NCBI GenBank assembly: GCA_964446115.1
Contig: CAYUNE010000027.1
Span: forward strand, 1 to 64,000
Reading direction: 5' to 3'
From: CAYUNE01 sp964446115
GTDB lineage: Bacteria; Desulfobacterota; Desulfobulbia; Desulfobulbales; Desulfobulbaceae
DNA length: 64,000 bases
Shown: positions 48,936-59,091 of the stretch, piece by piece
Layout: each line of letters opens with the position of its first letter
Numbering within the stretch: position 1 is the first letter of the stretch
Translations under genes and position numbers: made by a program
The notes under the pieces: generated by a model
The model's database searches: none
Seen by the model: the letters and a program-made list of their open reading frames with translations, nothing else
What the model was told of the DNA's origin: nothing

Positions 48936-51341
48936 ATGGAATGCGCCCACTGTTCCCTGGCTGTTGACGAGCACCAGGCGATCTTTCTCGACCGCGACGG
49001 TGAGCGGCTGCCGTTTTGTTGCCGGGGCTGCTGCGGCATCTATCAGCTCATCAACGAAGAGGGGCTGGAATCCTTCTACGGTCGCCGCGAGGGCTGGACG
49101 GCGGGGCCGCCGGTCACCGGCAAGCTTGATCTCGCCCTGTTTCGCCGGCGGCTCAGGCATGATGAAGAGGGGTTGGCGCTCCTTGATTTCATTGTCACCG
49201 GAATTCGCTGCGCTTCCTGCGTCTGGCTCATTGAAAAGGCGGTGGGCCGGCTGGACGGCGTGGCGGAATGCCGCCTGAACTACGCAACCCACCAGGCCAG
49301 GATCCGCTGGGACGAGGAGATCACGCCGCTGGCCGACATTCTCGACCGGATCCGGAGCTACGGCTATCAGCCCCAGGCGCAGATTACCGATGCCCAGCAG
49401 CAGCGGGAGTCACGGGCGCTGTTGATCCGCTTCGGCACCGCCGCCTTTCTCGCCATGCAGCTGATGATCTACTCCATGGCGCTCTACGCCGGCTATTTCC
49501 AGGGCATGGATCCGTTCATGCGGCGTCTGCTGCAGGTGGTGGCCGGGGTGGTGGCAACGCCTGTTCTCTTCTACAGCGGCTCCTCCTTTTTTGCCGCCGC
49601 CCTGCAGGCGCTGCGCTCCGGTCATTTCAACATGGATTCCCTGGTGGCGCTGGGCGCAGGAGGGGCCTATGTACTGTCGATTGTCCAGACGATCCGCGGC
49701 GGTGAAGTCTACTACGATACTGCGGTGATGATCATTACCCTGATCCTGCTGGGACGTTTGCTGGAACACGGGGCCAGACGCCGCGCCTCCAATGCCGTGG
49801 ATCGCCTCGCCTCACTGGCTCCGGATCATGCCCGCCTTGCGGGGGATGAAGAAAAGGGCGGACAGGGCGAGGTCGTGCCGGTTTCACAGGTTGCAACCGG
49901 GGACCTGCTTGCGGTCCTCCCCGGTGAACGGGTTCCGGTGGACGGCACCGTGGTTGCCGGCCGTTCCGAGATCAACGAGGCCATGCTCACCGGTGAATCC
50001 CGGCCGGTTGCCAAAAAGGAGGGTGACACGGTCCTGGCCGGCACCGTAAACCTGCATGGTCACCTCACCTTCCGGGCCACCGGCACCGGCAGCGATACGG
50101 TTCTCTCCAGGATCGTCCAGGCGGTGGAGGATGCCCAGGCCCGCAAGGCTCCGGTCCAGAAGCTGGCGGATCGCTTTGTCGGCTGGTTTGTCCCGGGTGT
50201 TCTGCTGCTGTCGCTGCTGGCCCTGCTCCTGGCGCTGCGGAGCGGCAGTCCGCAGGAGGGCGTCATCAGGGCGATCTCGGTGCTGGTGGTTGCCTGTCCC
50301 TGCGCCCTGGGGTTGGCGACGCCGCTGGCCATCCTGGTGGGAACCGGCATCGGCGCCGGTTTAGGTATTCTGTTTAAAGGGGGCGATATTCTCGAACAGG
50401 CCAAGGGGGTTCATACCCTGGTCTTTGATAAGACCGGCACCATCACCCGGGGCGAGATGTCCCTGGTCCGGGCGGTGCCCCTGCGGCGGAGCTGGAGCCG
50501 GGAGAGGGCGGTTGCCGCGGCAGCGGCCCTGGAACTCCGTTCCGAGCACAGTGTCGGCCGGGCCATTGTTGCCGCGGCCGCGGATATGGAGCTGCCGCAG
50601 GTGGAGGATTTCCAGGTTCATGCGGGTCGGGGCGTCTCCGGACATATCCGGGGCCGGCTTCTCTTCCTGGGCAACGAACGTTTTTTGGAGGACAACCGGC
50701 TGCGGGTGGATCCCGGGGAGGGCGGGTCCGGGGCGGAGCGCCACACCCTCGTTTTCCTGGCCGATGGAGACGGGGTGATCGCCTCCTTTGCAGTGGCGGA
50801 CAGCATCAAGCCGGAGGCCGGGAAGGTGGTGGATGAACTTGAGAAGATGGGCATCGGCGTGATCCTTGTCTCCGGAGACCGGGAACCGGTGGTGGCGCAC
50901 ATCGCCAAACAGGCCGGTATCGGCAAATACCGGGCCCGCACCCTGCCCACGGAAAAGGCCGACTTCGTCGAATCTCTCAGGCAGGCGGACCACTGTGTCG
51001 CCATGGTGGGCGACGGCATCAACGACGCCCCGGCTCTGATTGCGGCGGACGTGGGCATGGCCGTTGCCCGGGGCACGGATATCGCCCTGGAAAGCGCCGA
51101 TATCGTCCTCATCCGTGACGATCTCGGCCTGGTGCCCACGGCCCTGGCACTGTCGCGCAGCACCTTCCGGACCATTCGTCGCAATCTCTGCTGGGCCCTG
51201 GGCTACAATATCGTTGCCCTGCCTCTGGCGGTTCTGGGACTGCTGCACCCCATCATCTGCGCCGGCGCCATGGCACTGAGCTCGCTTTGCGTGGTGGGCA
51301 ATTCACTGCTGCTGCGCCGATTCAAACCTTCAGGAGGATAA
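48936..51341 (+). CDS. ccoI: Copper-transporting P1B-type ATPase for cbb3 assembly
   Basis: 801 residues. N-terminal cysteine clusters (CAHC, CCRGCCG) and a heavy-metal domain with IRCASC; membrane CPC motif (VVACPCALGLATP); phosphorylation site FDKTGT; TGES actuator; GDGINDAPA hinge. The SEHP motif reads SEHS here. The double metal-site N-terminus and position next to ccoS identify the CcoI subgroup, which supplies copper to the CcoN centre. Confidence 0.93.
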   Translation: MECAHCSLAVDEHQAIFLDRDGERLPFCCRGCCGIYQLINEEGLESFYGRREGWTAGPPVTGKLDLALFRRRLRHDEEGLALLDFIVTGIRCASCVWLIEKAVGRLDGVAECRLNYATHQARIRWDEEITPLADILDRIRSYGYQPQAQITDAQQQRESRALLIRFGTAAFLAMQLMIYSMALYAGYFQGMDPFMRRLLQVVAGVVATPVLFYSGSSFFAAALQALRSGHFNMDSLVALGAGGAYVLSIVQTIRGGEVYYDTAVMIITLILLGRLLEHGARRRASNAVDRLASLAPDHARLAGDEEKGGQGEVVPVSQVATGDLLAVLPGERVPVDGTVVAGRSEINEAMLTGESRPVAKKEGDTVLAGTVNLHGHLTFRATGTGSDTVLSRIVQAVEDAQARKAPVQKLADRFVGWFVPGVLLLSLLALLLALRSGSPQEGVIRAISVLVVACPCALGLATPLAILVGTGIGAGLGILFKGGDILEQAKGVHTLVFDKTGTITRGEMSLVRAVPLRRSWSRERAVAAAAALELRSEHSVGRAIVAAAADMELPQVEDFQVHAGRGVSGHIRGRLLFLGNERFLEDNRLRVDPGEGGSGAERHTLVFLADGDGVIASFAVADSIKPEAGKVVDELEKMGIGVILVSGDREPVVAHIAKQAGIGKYRARTLPTEKADFVESLRQADHCVAMVGDGINDAPALIAADVGMAVARGTDIALESADIVLIRDDLGLVPTALALSRSTFRTIRRNLCWALGYNIVALPLAVLGLLHPIICAGAMALSSLCVVGNSLLLRRFKPSGG

Positions 51342-51345
51342 TGCC

Positions 51346-51522
51346 GTGACCCTGTGGACCATTGTTGCCCTGCTCTTTCTGACCCTGGCCCTGGGTATTG
51401 CCGCCTGGCTGCTCTTCATGTGGGCGGTCAGATCCGGTCAGTTCGACGATATCGAGGGGCCCAAGTATCGGATCTTCGACGATGACGATATCCCCGTGGC
51501 CGATGAGCCCGACCGGCGCTGA
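51346..51522 (+). CDS. ccoS: cbb3 oxidase maturation protein CcoS
   Basis: 58 residues with one membrane helix and the family tail WAVRSGQFDDIEGPKYRIF. Start is GTG at 51346 behind AGGAGG; an ATG at 51341 would stop at once. Follows ccoI by 4 bp. Confidence 0.9.
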   Translation: MTLWTIVALLFLTLALGIAAWLLFMWAVRSGQFDDIEGPKYRIFDDDDIPVADEPDRR

Positions 51523-51593
51523 CCGGTCAGCGGGGAGAAATGGGGCTGAAATTGTGAAGAAAGCAAAGCATTCTTGCTATTGGGGGAAAGCTG

Positions 51594-52745
51594 ATGTTTG
51601 ACCATGTCGTTGTTGGCGCCGGGTTTGCCGGCGCGGTCTTCGCCAGAAAGTGCGCCTCGCTCGGCGGACGGGTTCTGCTGATCGAGAAACGTAATCATAT
51701 AGGCGGCAACTGTTACGATTACTTTGACAAGCGGGGAATTATCGTTCACCGGTACGGCCCCCATCTCTTTCACACCTCCAACGCCGAAGTTTTCGCCTAC
51801 CTGAGCAGGTTCACCCGCTGGCGGGAGTACCAACACCGGGTGCTGGCCCAGGTCGATGGCCGGGAAGTTCCCCTGCCGTTTAATCTGAACTCGCTGCACA
51901 TGCTCTTCCCTGCCGGTATGGCCGACTCCCTGGAGAGGCGACTCATCGACTGTTTCGGTTTCGGGGTGAAGGTGCCGATCCTGGAGCTGAAAAAACAGGA
52001 GGACCGGCAGCTGCGCCAACTTGCCGACTACATCTATGAAAAGATCTTTGTCAACTACACCGCCAAACAGTGGAGCTGTTCACCGGAGAAGATTTCCGGG
52101 GAGGTCATGGGCCGGGTGCCGGTCTTCATTTCCCGGGATGACAGATATTTTCACGATACCTACCAGGTGGTGCCGAAACACGGCTACACCGGATTGTTCA
52201 CCAACCTCCTGGATCATCCCCGAATCCATCTGCTGCTCAACACCGACTTCCGGGATGTGGTCTCGCTGAAGCCCGAGGGCGGCACCGTCAGCCTCTTCGG
52301 GCGACCGTTTTCCGGCAAGCTGGTGTTCACCGGCATGATCGACAGCCTCTTTGACTGCTGTTTCGGTCCGCTGCCGTACCGTTCCCTGCGTTTTGACTTC
52401 GAGAGCCTTGAGATCGACTCGTTCCAGCGGGCAGCGGTGGTCAATTACCCCAATAACTTCGACTTCACCCGCATCACCGAGTTCAAGAAGATCTGCGGCC
52501 GGTGTACGGCAGGAACGACCATTCTGAGGGAGTTTCCCCGGGACTTTGATCCTGATCCGGAGAAAAAGCAGACGCCCTGCTATCCTATCTTCAAGCGGGA
52601 CAATATACGCCGGTACGAGCGCTACAAAGAGCTGGCGGAGCGTTTTCCCGATCTGATTCTCGTCGGCCGGCTGGCCGAATACCGTTATTACGACATGGAT
52701 GATATCGTCGAGCGGGTGCTGACGGTTTTTTCCGAGCTCTTCTGA
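51594..52745 (+). CDS. glf: UDP-galactopyranose mutase
   Basis: Flavoenzyme making UDP-galactofuranose for surface glycans. FAD motif VVGAGFAGAV at 5-14, EKRNHIGGNCYD, YGPHLFHT, and NYTAKQW. C-terminal LAEYRYYDMDD closes the FAD site. 383 residues. TGGGGGAAAG precedes the ATG. Confidence 0.95.
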   Translation: MFDHVVVGAGFAGAVFARKCASLGGRVLLIEKRNHIGGNCYDYFDKRGIIVHRYGPHLFHTSNAEVFAYLSRFTRWREYQHRVLAQVDGREVPLPFNLNSLHMLFPAGMADSLERRLIDCFGFGVKVPILELKKQEDRQLRQLADYIYEKIFVNYTAKQWSCSPEKISGEVMGRVPVFISRDDRYFHDTYQVVPKHGYTGLFTNLLDHPRIHLLLNTDFRDVVSLKPEGGTVSLFGRPFSGKLVFTGMIDSLFDCCFGPLPYRSLRFDFESLEIDSFQRAAVVNYPNNFDFTRITEFKKICGRCTAGTTILREFPRDFDPDPEKKQTPCYPIFKRDNIRRYERYKELAERFPDLILVGRLAEYRYYDMDDIVERVLTVFSELF

Positions 52746-52834
52746 ATACCCCGATTCTCTCCTCTTCCCGGCTGGGCCACCGGGCCGGAAAATCCCGCTG
52801 TTGCCGTGCCCGTGCGCGCTTACGGATTCAGGTT

Positions 52835-53515
52835 TCAGATTGCGGGTGAGATCCTTCCCATTCCCCTGAGAAAGAGCGCCAGGGCCATGGCGATCATCAG
52901 CGCACCGGCTAGGATGTCAAAGAGCCGCCGGTGGTTTTTGACGATTCCGGAGGCGGCGGTTCCCAGCAGCAGCAGGCCCGGCAGGGTGCCGAGCCCGAAG
53001 GCCAGGGTATCCAGCCCTCCCCGCCAGGGACTGCCGGTGGCCAGAGCCACTCCAAAGGCGCCGTAAGAGAGGCCGCAGGGCAAAAATCCCAGCAGAACGC
53101 CGAAGAGATAGCAGGCCGCCGGAGACCGGTCCAGCATCACCCCATCCCTGACAGCGGTGAAACCGGGGATGCGGGTGGGCATCAGGCCGCGCATCCAGGC
53201 CGGTTCCCGCAATCTGGTCAGCCGCAGCAGGCCGAGCCAGAGCAGGAGCAGGGCGGAAAAAAAGGAGAGGATAATCTCGGCGCGGTTGAGCAGCATGAGG
53301 GGGCTGGTCCCGGAGAGGCGGGCGACGGTATTGCCGACGGCGCCCAGAAATATGCCGATGAGAGTGTAGGTGGTGATCCTTCCCAGGTTGTAGAGCAGGT
53401 GGGGCAGCAGCCGCGAAGAACCGGTGGGGATGGCGAGCACCAGTGGGCCGCACATGCCGAGGCAGTGGGCGGAGCCGAAGAGGCCGAGGAGAAAGAGCGA
53501 GAAGAGATCGTACAT
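52835..53515 (-). CDS. Sulfite exporter TauE/SafE-like (UreH/DsbD-2 type) membrane protein
   Basis: 226 residues, about 6 helices. CLGMCGPLVLA near residue 20 and LLGFLPCGLSYGAF near 145 each hold a cysteine in mirrored positions, typical of this small family, often linked with copper handling near cbb3 genes. The precise substrate is unknown. 12 bp after the SLC13-type gene. Confidence 0.82.
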   Translation of the reverse strand: MYDLFSLFLLGLFGSAHCLGMCGPLVLAIPTGSSRLLPHLLYNLGRITTYTLIGIFLGAVGNTVARLSGTSPLMLLNRAEIILSFFSALLLLWLGLLRLTRLREPAWMRGLMPTRIPGFTAVRDGVMLDRSPAACYLFGVLLGFLPCGLSYGAFGVALATGSPWRGGLDTLAFGLGTLPGLLLLGTAASGIVKNHRRLFDILAGALMIAMALALFLRGMGRISPAI

Positions 53516-53527
53516 GGAGAGGTCTTT

Positions 53528-54907
53528 TCAGAGATAGCCCAGGAGCCTCCACCAGAGAAAGTCAAGCGGCAGGAGCAGCAGCAGAGTGATCGCGGCCAGG
53601 GCCAGGCAGACCTTGGCGGCGGCGGAGAATTTTTCCCCCGCCATCTGCATGCCGATGACGATGGGCGGGGCCTGGTAGGGCAGTAGCACCGTGGAAAAAC
53701 CCAGCACCTGCATCATCAGGATGCTGGTTACCGGCAGTTCCGTGGTGCTGGCAACGGTGTCCGCAAGGGGAGTCATCACCGCGGGAATACCGGGGAGGGT
53801 GGTTGCCAGGCCGGTGAACATCGAGGCCGTGCCCATGGAGAGAAAGTTGACAAAGGCATGATGGGGTGCGAGCGGCAGCAGGGCGATCAGCCGTTGAGCC
53901 AGGCAGCGGCCCAGGCCGGAGTGGTTGATGAGGCCGCCAAGTCCCAGTATCCCGGCGATGAAAAACAGGGAGGCCCAGTTGATCTTCTGGTTGAACTGTT
54001 TTTTACCAACGATCTCCACCCCCGGAAAGAGCAGGAAAAGGGCGCCGCCCAGGGCGATCCAGGCCGGAGAGACATGGTGGAGAAAATCCGTCATCCAGAG
54101 CAGCAGCATGAGGGCGATAACCACGGCAAGGATGCGTTCCTGCCGCGTCATGGGCTGTTTGTCCCTGGATGCCGTCCCTGTTTTTTCCCTGGGGGTGTCG
54201 GCATGGAAGAGGATGATCAGCCCGGCCAGCAGTACGGCCTTGACGGCGGTGAGGAGGGGAAAGTGCAGCAGCAGATAGGGTCCGTAGAGCAGGGTGATGT
54301 CATACTGGGTTTCGGCCATGCCCGCCAGGATCATGTTGGGAACATTGGCCGGCAGAATTCCGAAGGCGGGAATAAAGGTGCCGAGAACAGCGGCGAGGAC
54401 GATGCCGGTTCTGCCCCTGGAACCCTGTGGAAAGCCGAAATGGTCGGCCAGGGAGAGGACAATGGGGCCAAGCAGCACCACCCGGCCCATGGCCGAGGGC
54501 ATCAGCAGGCTGAAACAGACCCCGGCTGCGGTGAGACCGCAGATGATGCGTGGATAACTTCCCCGGAGACCGGCGGCACTCAGATCGGCGATCCGGGTTC
54601 CCAGGCCGGTGGTGGAGATGGCGATACCCATGACCAGGCCGCCGAAGACCAGCCATATGGCGGTGGAGGTAAAGCCGGAAAAAACGACGGCGGCCGGCGC
54701 CAGGGAAAAGAGCATGGCCAGGAGGAAAAAGAGCAGAGAGGTGAGGTGCTCGGGAATAATGCCGGTGGCCCAGAACGAGATGGTGACCAGGGCCAGGGCA
54801 GCTGCTTTTTTTTCCTGGACGGAGAGAATCGTTGCTGGAGAGAAGAGCAGCCAGGCGGCGCCCATGAGCGCGGCAAGGGGAACGATGGCGCGAAGAATTT
54901 TTTTCAT
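53528..54907 (-). CDS. SLC13/DASS-type anion permease
   Basis: 459 residues, 11-12 hydrophobic helices with a two-repeat layout. ANVPNMILAG and a helical-hairpin-like GLATTLPGIPAVMTPL are in positions expected for the substrate sites of the ion-transporter superfamily. Likely sodium-coupled uptake of dicarboxylate, sulfate or similar. I prefer the ATG at 54907; an upstream TTG would add a polar 13-residue tail. Confidence 0.8.
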   Translation of the reverse strand: MKKILRAIVPLAALMGAAWLLFSPATILSVQEKKAAALALVTISFWATGIIPEHLTSLLFFLLAMLFSLAPAAVVFSGFTSTAIWLVFGGLVMGIAISTTGLGTRIADLSAAGLRGSYPRIICGLTAAGVCFSLLMPSAMGRVVLLGPIVLSLADHFGFPQGSRGRTGIVLAAVLGTFIPAFGILPANVPNMILAGMAETQYDITLLYGPYLLLHFPLLTAVKAVLLAGLIILFHADTPREKTGTASRDKQPMTRQERILAVVIALMLLLWMTDFLHHVSPAWIALGGALFLLFPGVEIVGKKQFNQKINWASLFFIAGILGLGGLINHSGLGRCLAQRLIALLPLAPHHAFVNFLSMGTASMFTGLATTLPGIPAVMTPLADTVASTTELPVTSILMMQVLGFSTVLLPYQAPPIVIGMQMAGEKFSAAAKVCLALAAITLLLLLPLDFLWWRLLGYL

Positions 54908-55055
54908 GGAAACCCTGTCATGATCGGTCACGGGGTCGGCAACCAAGGGATATGCCTTACTTCCGAACAGAGGAAAGTAGTACCCGCTGGCGCGGTGAAG
55001 GTCAAGGAGAAGGTGGGGTTGTCGGCGGCCCCATCCCGGGTTCCGGAAAATTTCC

Positions 55056-55103
55056 TGTAGCGCTTACAATTTCCTTGACGAAGGGCGGAGCTGGAATTAT
55101 TGT
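55056..55103 (+). promoter_or_regulatory. Promoter and possible operator of the TetR operon
   Basis: TTGACG (55075-55080), 17-bp spacer, TATTGT (55098-55103). Just upstream is an imperfect palindrome TGTAGCGCTTACA (55056-55068), and TGTAGCG recurs at 55101, so a repressor site overlapping the promoter is plausible. Confidence 0.5.
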
Positions 55104-55135
55104 AGCGACTCGGCAAACAAACGTTTAATTAAAGC

Positions 55136-55822
55136 ATGGGCGGAACAGTGACCGGCGAAAAAGAGAAAAAAGGCAAAAAGAAGAGAAAGGGCGGGGCATC
55201 CGGCTCCAGGGAGCGCATTCTCGAGGCTGCGGTGCACCTCTTCGCCAGGCAGGGATACGGCAACACCGGTATGCGGGAACTGGCCGCGGCTGCCGACGTC
55301 AACCTGGCGATGATCAACTACTTTTTCGGCTCTAAAAAGGGACTGCTCAAGGAGATCCTCGACATCTTCTTTTCCGGATACCTGCAGGTGGCCCGCCGGG
55401 AACTGGCCGGCGGCGAGGAGGCAGCCGTCAAACTGGACCGTTTTATCCGGGCCGCGGTTGCCTTTTTTGCCGATCATGCCGACTATCTGCTGGTCTTTAT
55501 CAGCGAGATGCCCAGGGATGATCCGGAGATTATCGAGCACAAGGCAAGCTGGGGAAGGCAGATGATCGAAACCGTGGAGGAAAACCTGGGCGGGGAGGCA
55601 CAGGGGCCCGGGCGTGGCCATGGAATCGCTCCGGTGCTCTTCTGTTCCAGCCTCACGGCGCTCATGGCCTCCCGCTTCCTGTTTACCCCGGTGATGGAAC
55701 AGGTGGAGCCGGAGAGGATGCGTTCCGTATCCGTGGATGAATACGCCGCCATGATCAGCGCGCTCTTTTTACGGGGTGTGGGGTCGGAAGAACGGGCGGA
55801 AACGAGAGAAAAAGAGGATTAA
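55136..55822 (+). CDS. TetR/AcrR-family transcriptional regulator
   Basis: 228 residues. After a lysine-rich N-terminal tail, the helix-turn-helix reads TGMRELAAAADVNLAMINYFFGSKKGLL at about 43-70 of the protein. The ligand domain is helical. It is 3 bp before the RND gene and in the same direction, so it probably controls its own transport operon. Confidence 0.93.
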   Translation: MGGTVTGEKEKKGKKKRKGGASGSRERILEAAVHLFARQGYGNTGMRELAAAADVNLAMINYFFGSKKGLLKEILDIFFSGYLQVARRELAGGEEAAVKLDRFIRAAVAFFADHADYLLVFISEMPRDDPEIIEHKASWGRQMIETVEENLGGEAQGPGRGHGIAPVLFCSSLTALMASRFLFTPVMEQVEPERMRSVSVDEYAAMISALFLRGVGSEERAETREKED

Positions 55823-55825
55823 TTG

Positions 55826-58288
55826 ATGGCAACGATAAAACAACGTATCGAGAAGATGTTCATGGCCTGGACCAGGTTTGTCGTCCGGTTCAGGTATCCG
55901 GTTCTGCTCCTGGTGCTGGCCCCGACATTTTTCATCGGTTCCCAGATCAGAAACCTGGGCATGGATACCTCCAACGAGGGGTTGCTCCATCCCGGCGATC
56001 CCATTCTTACCCGTTATAACGACTTTCGGGAGTTGTTCGGCCGCGACGACATGTTGGTTCTGGCAATAACCGGAGACGATATTTTCACCACTTCCTTTCT
56101 CTCCAGGCTGAAAAAACTTCACGAGACGCTGGAGGAAGAGGTTCCCCATCTCAACGATATCACCTCACTGGTCAATGCCCGGGATACCCGCGGCCGCGGC
56201 GATACCCTGCTGGTGGATGACCTGATGCTCCACTTTCCGGAAACCGGGGCGGATCTGGCGGCGTTGAAGGAAAGGGTGATGAACAATCCGCTCTATCGCA
56301 ATCAACTGGTCTCCGAAGATGGCGCCTTCACCACCATTCTCATGGAAAGTGATACCTATTCCTCCGCAGGGAATCGGGAAGAGGATGTGCTTGGGGGTTT
56401 CGACGGTCTTCAATCAATGGGACAGGAGGGGGCGGAACCGGAGTTTCTGACCGATGAGGAAAACGGTGAAATGGTGGCCGCGGCCCGGCGTGTCGCCCGC
56501 AGCTTCGACGAACCGGGATTCAGAATCCATCTGGCCGGCAGCCCCGTGGTTACCCATACGGTGAAGCAGATGATGATGCGGGATATGAAGAAGTTTCTGC
56601 GTTTGGCGATCCTCACCATCGGCCTGTGCCTCTTCTTTGTGTTCAGACGAATATCGGGGGTGGTGCTGCCGCTGCTCATCGTCGCCCTCACCCTGGTCAC
56701 CACCTTGGGGATCATGGCGATCGCAGGGGTACAGTTCAAGGTGCCGACCATTATTCTGCCGTCGTTTTTACTGGCCGTGGGGGTGGGGGCCGCAGTCCAT
56801 GTCCTTTCCCTGGTCTACCAGGGACTGCGCGGCGGGGATGAGAAAAACGATGCCCTGGTTCACGCCATCGGCCATTCCGGTCTTGCCATAGTTATGACCT
56901 CCCTGACCACGGCGGCCGGCCTGGCCTCCTTTGCCGCGGCCAAGGTGGCACCCATTGCCGACCTGGGTCTTTTTTCCGCGGTGGGCGTGTTGCTGTCGCT
57001 GTTTTTCACCCTTGTGCTGTTGCCCACCCTGCTGGCGATCTTTCCCCTGCGGCAGCCCCGCACCGGAGCCGCAAGCGCGGCAACGGGGTTTGACCGTTTC
57101 CTCGACTGGGTGACCAGGGTGACCACGACCCATCCGAAACTCATCGGTGTGCTGTCCCTGGCCATGGTTATCATCTTCAGCGCCGGGATACCCCGGCTGC
57201 GTTTTTCCCACAATCTGCTGGCGTGGCTGCCGGAGAAGCTGCCGGTGAGAACGGCCACCGAGGTGATCGACAAGCGGTTGCGCGGCAGCGTCAGCCTGGA
57301 AGTGGTGCTGGATACCGGACGGGAAAACGGGCTCTACGACCGCAACGTGCTCCTGGCCCTGGACAAATTGGGCCGGGAACTGGAAGGATTTGACCGGGAT
57401 TCGCTTTTTATCGGCAAGGTGGTGGATGTGACGACGATCCTCAAGGAGATCCATCAGGCCCTCAACGAGAACCGGCCGGAGATGTATGCCATTCCTGACA
57501 ATGCGGCGCTCATCCCCCAGGAGTTTTTACTCTTTGAAAATTCAGGATCCGATGACCTCTCCGACTTTGTCGACTCCCGTTTTTCCATGGCTCGGGTCAC
57601 CATCAAGGTGCCCTGGCGCGACGCCCTGGCCTATGTCCCCTTCATGGATGAGATTGAAAATCGTTTCCATAATGTTTTTGATAAGATAGAGGTAGGAGGC
57701 ACCCCCGTCAAAATCTCCACCACCGGCATCATGTCGCTCTTTGCCCGTATTCTCCATGCCACCATGTACTCGGCGGCTCAGAGCTACGGGATCGCCATAG
57801 TCGTCATCACCCTGATGATGATTCTGCTCATCGGTGATCTGCGCATGGGCATCATTGCCATGCTGCCGAACATCAGCCCCATACTGGTGGTCATGGGGAT
57901 CATGGGGTGGTTTTCCATTCCGCTGGACATGTTCACCATGCTGGTGGCCTCCATCGCCATCGGCCTGGCCGTGGATGATACCATCCATTTTGTCTACAAC
58001 TTCAGAAAGTATTACCAAGAATCCGGCGATGTCCGCCTGGCCGTGGGCAACACTCTGCACACCGCGGGCCGGGCCATGCTGACCACCTCGGTGGTGCTCT
58101 CCATCGGCTTTTTCATCTTCATGTTCGCCTCCATGCGCAATGTCTTCAACTTCGGCATCCTGGTGGGGCTTGCCATTGTCATGGCCCTGCTGGCGGACTT
58201 TTTTCTGGCGCCTTCGCTCATGGCCCTGGCCCTGGGCAAAAGAGGCGGCTCGCCACAAAAACATCACATACCTGGAGAAAAACAATGA
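55826..58288 (+). CDS. RND/MMPL-family inner-membrane permease
   Basis: 820 residues. Two halves, each with one N-terminal helix, a large periplasmic loop and five further helices. The resemblance is to MMPL/HpnN-type exporters of hydrophobic compounds. Proton-relay type residues sit in the GLAVDDTIHFVYNFRKY segment of the second half. AAGAGG precedes the ATG at 55826. Overlaps the next gene by 4 bp. Confidence 0.9.
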   Translation: MATIKQRIEKMFMAWTRFVVRFRYPVLLLVLAPTFFIGSQIRNLGMDTSNEGLLHPGDPILTRYNDFRELFGRDDMLVLAITGDDIFTTSFLSRLKKLHETLEEEVPHLNDITSLVNARDTRGRGDTLLVDDLMLHFPETGADLAALKERVMNNPLYRNQLVSEDGAFTTILMESDTYSSAGNREEDVLGGFDGLQSMGQEGAEPEFLTDEENGEMVAAARRVARSFDEPGFRIHLAGSPVVTHTVKQMMMRDMKKFLRLAILTIGLCLFFVFRRISGVVLPLLIVALTLVTTLGIMAIAGVQFKVPTIILPSFLLAVGVGAAVHVLSLVYQGLRGGDEKNDALVHAIGHSGLAIVMTSLTTAAGLASFAAAKVAPIADLGLFSAVGVLLSLFFTLVLLPTLLAIFPLRQPRTGAASAATGFDRFLDWVTRVTTTHPKLIGVLSLAMVIIFSAGIPRLRFSHNLLAWLPEKLPVRTATEVIDKRLRGSVSLEVVLDTGRENGLYDRNVLLALDKLGRELEGFDRDSLFIGKVVDVTTILKEIHQALNENRPEMYAIPDNAALIPQEFLLFENSGSDDLSDFVDSRFSMARVTIKVPWRDALAYVPFMDEIENRFHNVFDKIEVGGTPVKISTTGIMSLFARILHATMYSAAQSYGIAIVVITLMMILLIGDLRMGIIAMLPNISPILVVMGIMGWFSIPLDMFTMLVASIAIGLAVDDTIHFVYNFRKYYQESGDVRLAVGNTLHTAGRAMLTTSVVLSIGFFIFMFASMRNVFNFGILVGLAIVMALLADFFLAPSLMALALGKRGGSPQKHHIPGEKQ

Positions 58289-59091
58289 AAAAACAAACTA
58301 CACATCTGCTCGCCCTCTTGGTCGTTGTCCTTGTCTTGCCGCTTTCAGCGGCGAGTGCCGCCCCCTCTGCCCGTGAAATCATGGAGAAGGTTGATCAGCG
58401 GGACGACGGAAAGACCATGACCGCCGACGTGCGTATGATCCTCATCGACCGTCGGGGGAACAAGCGCAGCCGCGACATGAAGGTCTTTGTCAAAGACAAG
58501 GGAATGGATACCTGGAAGATGCAGTTTTTTCTGGCACCGGCCGACGTCCGCGACACGGCGTTTCTCACCTACGATTATTATGAAGGCGGCCGGGATGACG
58601 ACCAGTGGCTCTACCTGCCTGACCTGCACAAGACAAAACGCATTGCCAGCTCGGATAAATCATCTTCGTTCATGGGGTCCGACTTTTCCTATGCTGACAT
58701 GACCCGTCGGGTCCTTGATGAGTGGAACTATACCCTGCTCAAGGAAGGCGAGGTGGAAGGGAAAAAGGTGTGGCTTATCGAGGCCGTGCCTGTCAGTGAC
58801 CAGGTGCGCGATCGTTACGGCTATCTGAAATCGGTCCTCTTCATCCGCCGGGATATTTTCATGGGCGTGCGTGCCGTGCACTGGCTCAAGGAGGGTAAGA
58901 AGATCAAGTATCAGGAAAACAAGGGCATCAGGCAGATAGACGGTATCTGGACGGCCACCGAGATGCACATGAAGACAACCAAGAATAAGGTTGCCCTGCA
59001 CCGGACGATCATGCGGTATGACAATATCCGCTACAATCAGCCGCTGGACGATGCGCTTTTCACGGTGCGGCGCCTGGAGAAGGGGTTATGA
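58285..59091 (+). CDS. Periplasmic LolA-fold lipoprotein-sorting-like protein
   Basis: 268 residues with a clear Sec signal peptide (cut near AASAAP). The mature part matches the outer-membrane lipoprotein-sorting family found with MMPL permeases: RDDGKTMTADVRMILIDRRG, DQWLYLPDLHKTKRI, FMGSDFSYADM and TATEMHMKTTKNK. Likely shuttles a lipid-like ligand across the periplasm. Coupled by ATGA overlaps on both sides. Confidence 0.88.
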   Translation: MKKQTTHLLALLVVVLVLPLSAASAAPSAREIMEKVDQRDDGKTMTADVRMILIDRRGNKRSRDMKVFVKDKGMDTWKMQFFLAPADVRDTAFLTYDYYEGGRDDDQWLYLPDLHKTKRIASSDKSSSFMGSDFSYADMTRRVLDEWNYTLLKEGEVEGKKVWLIEAVPVSDQVRDRYGYLKSVLFIRRDIFMGVRAVHWLKEGKKIKYQENKGIRQIDGIWTATEMHMKTTKNKVALHRTIMRYDNIRYNQPLDDALFTVRRLEKGL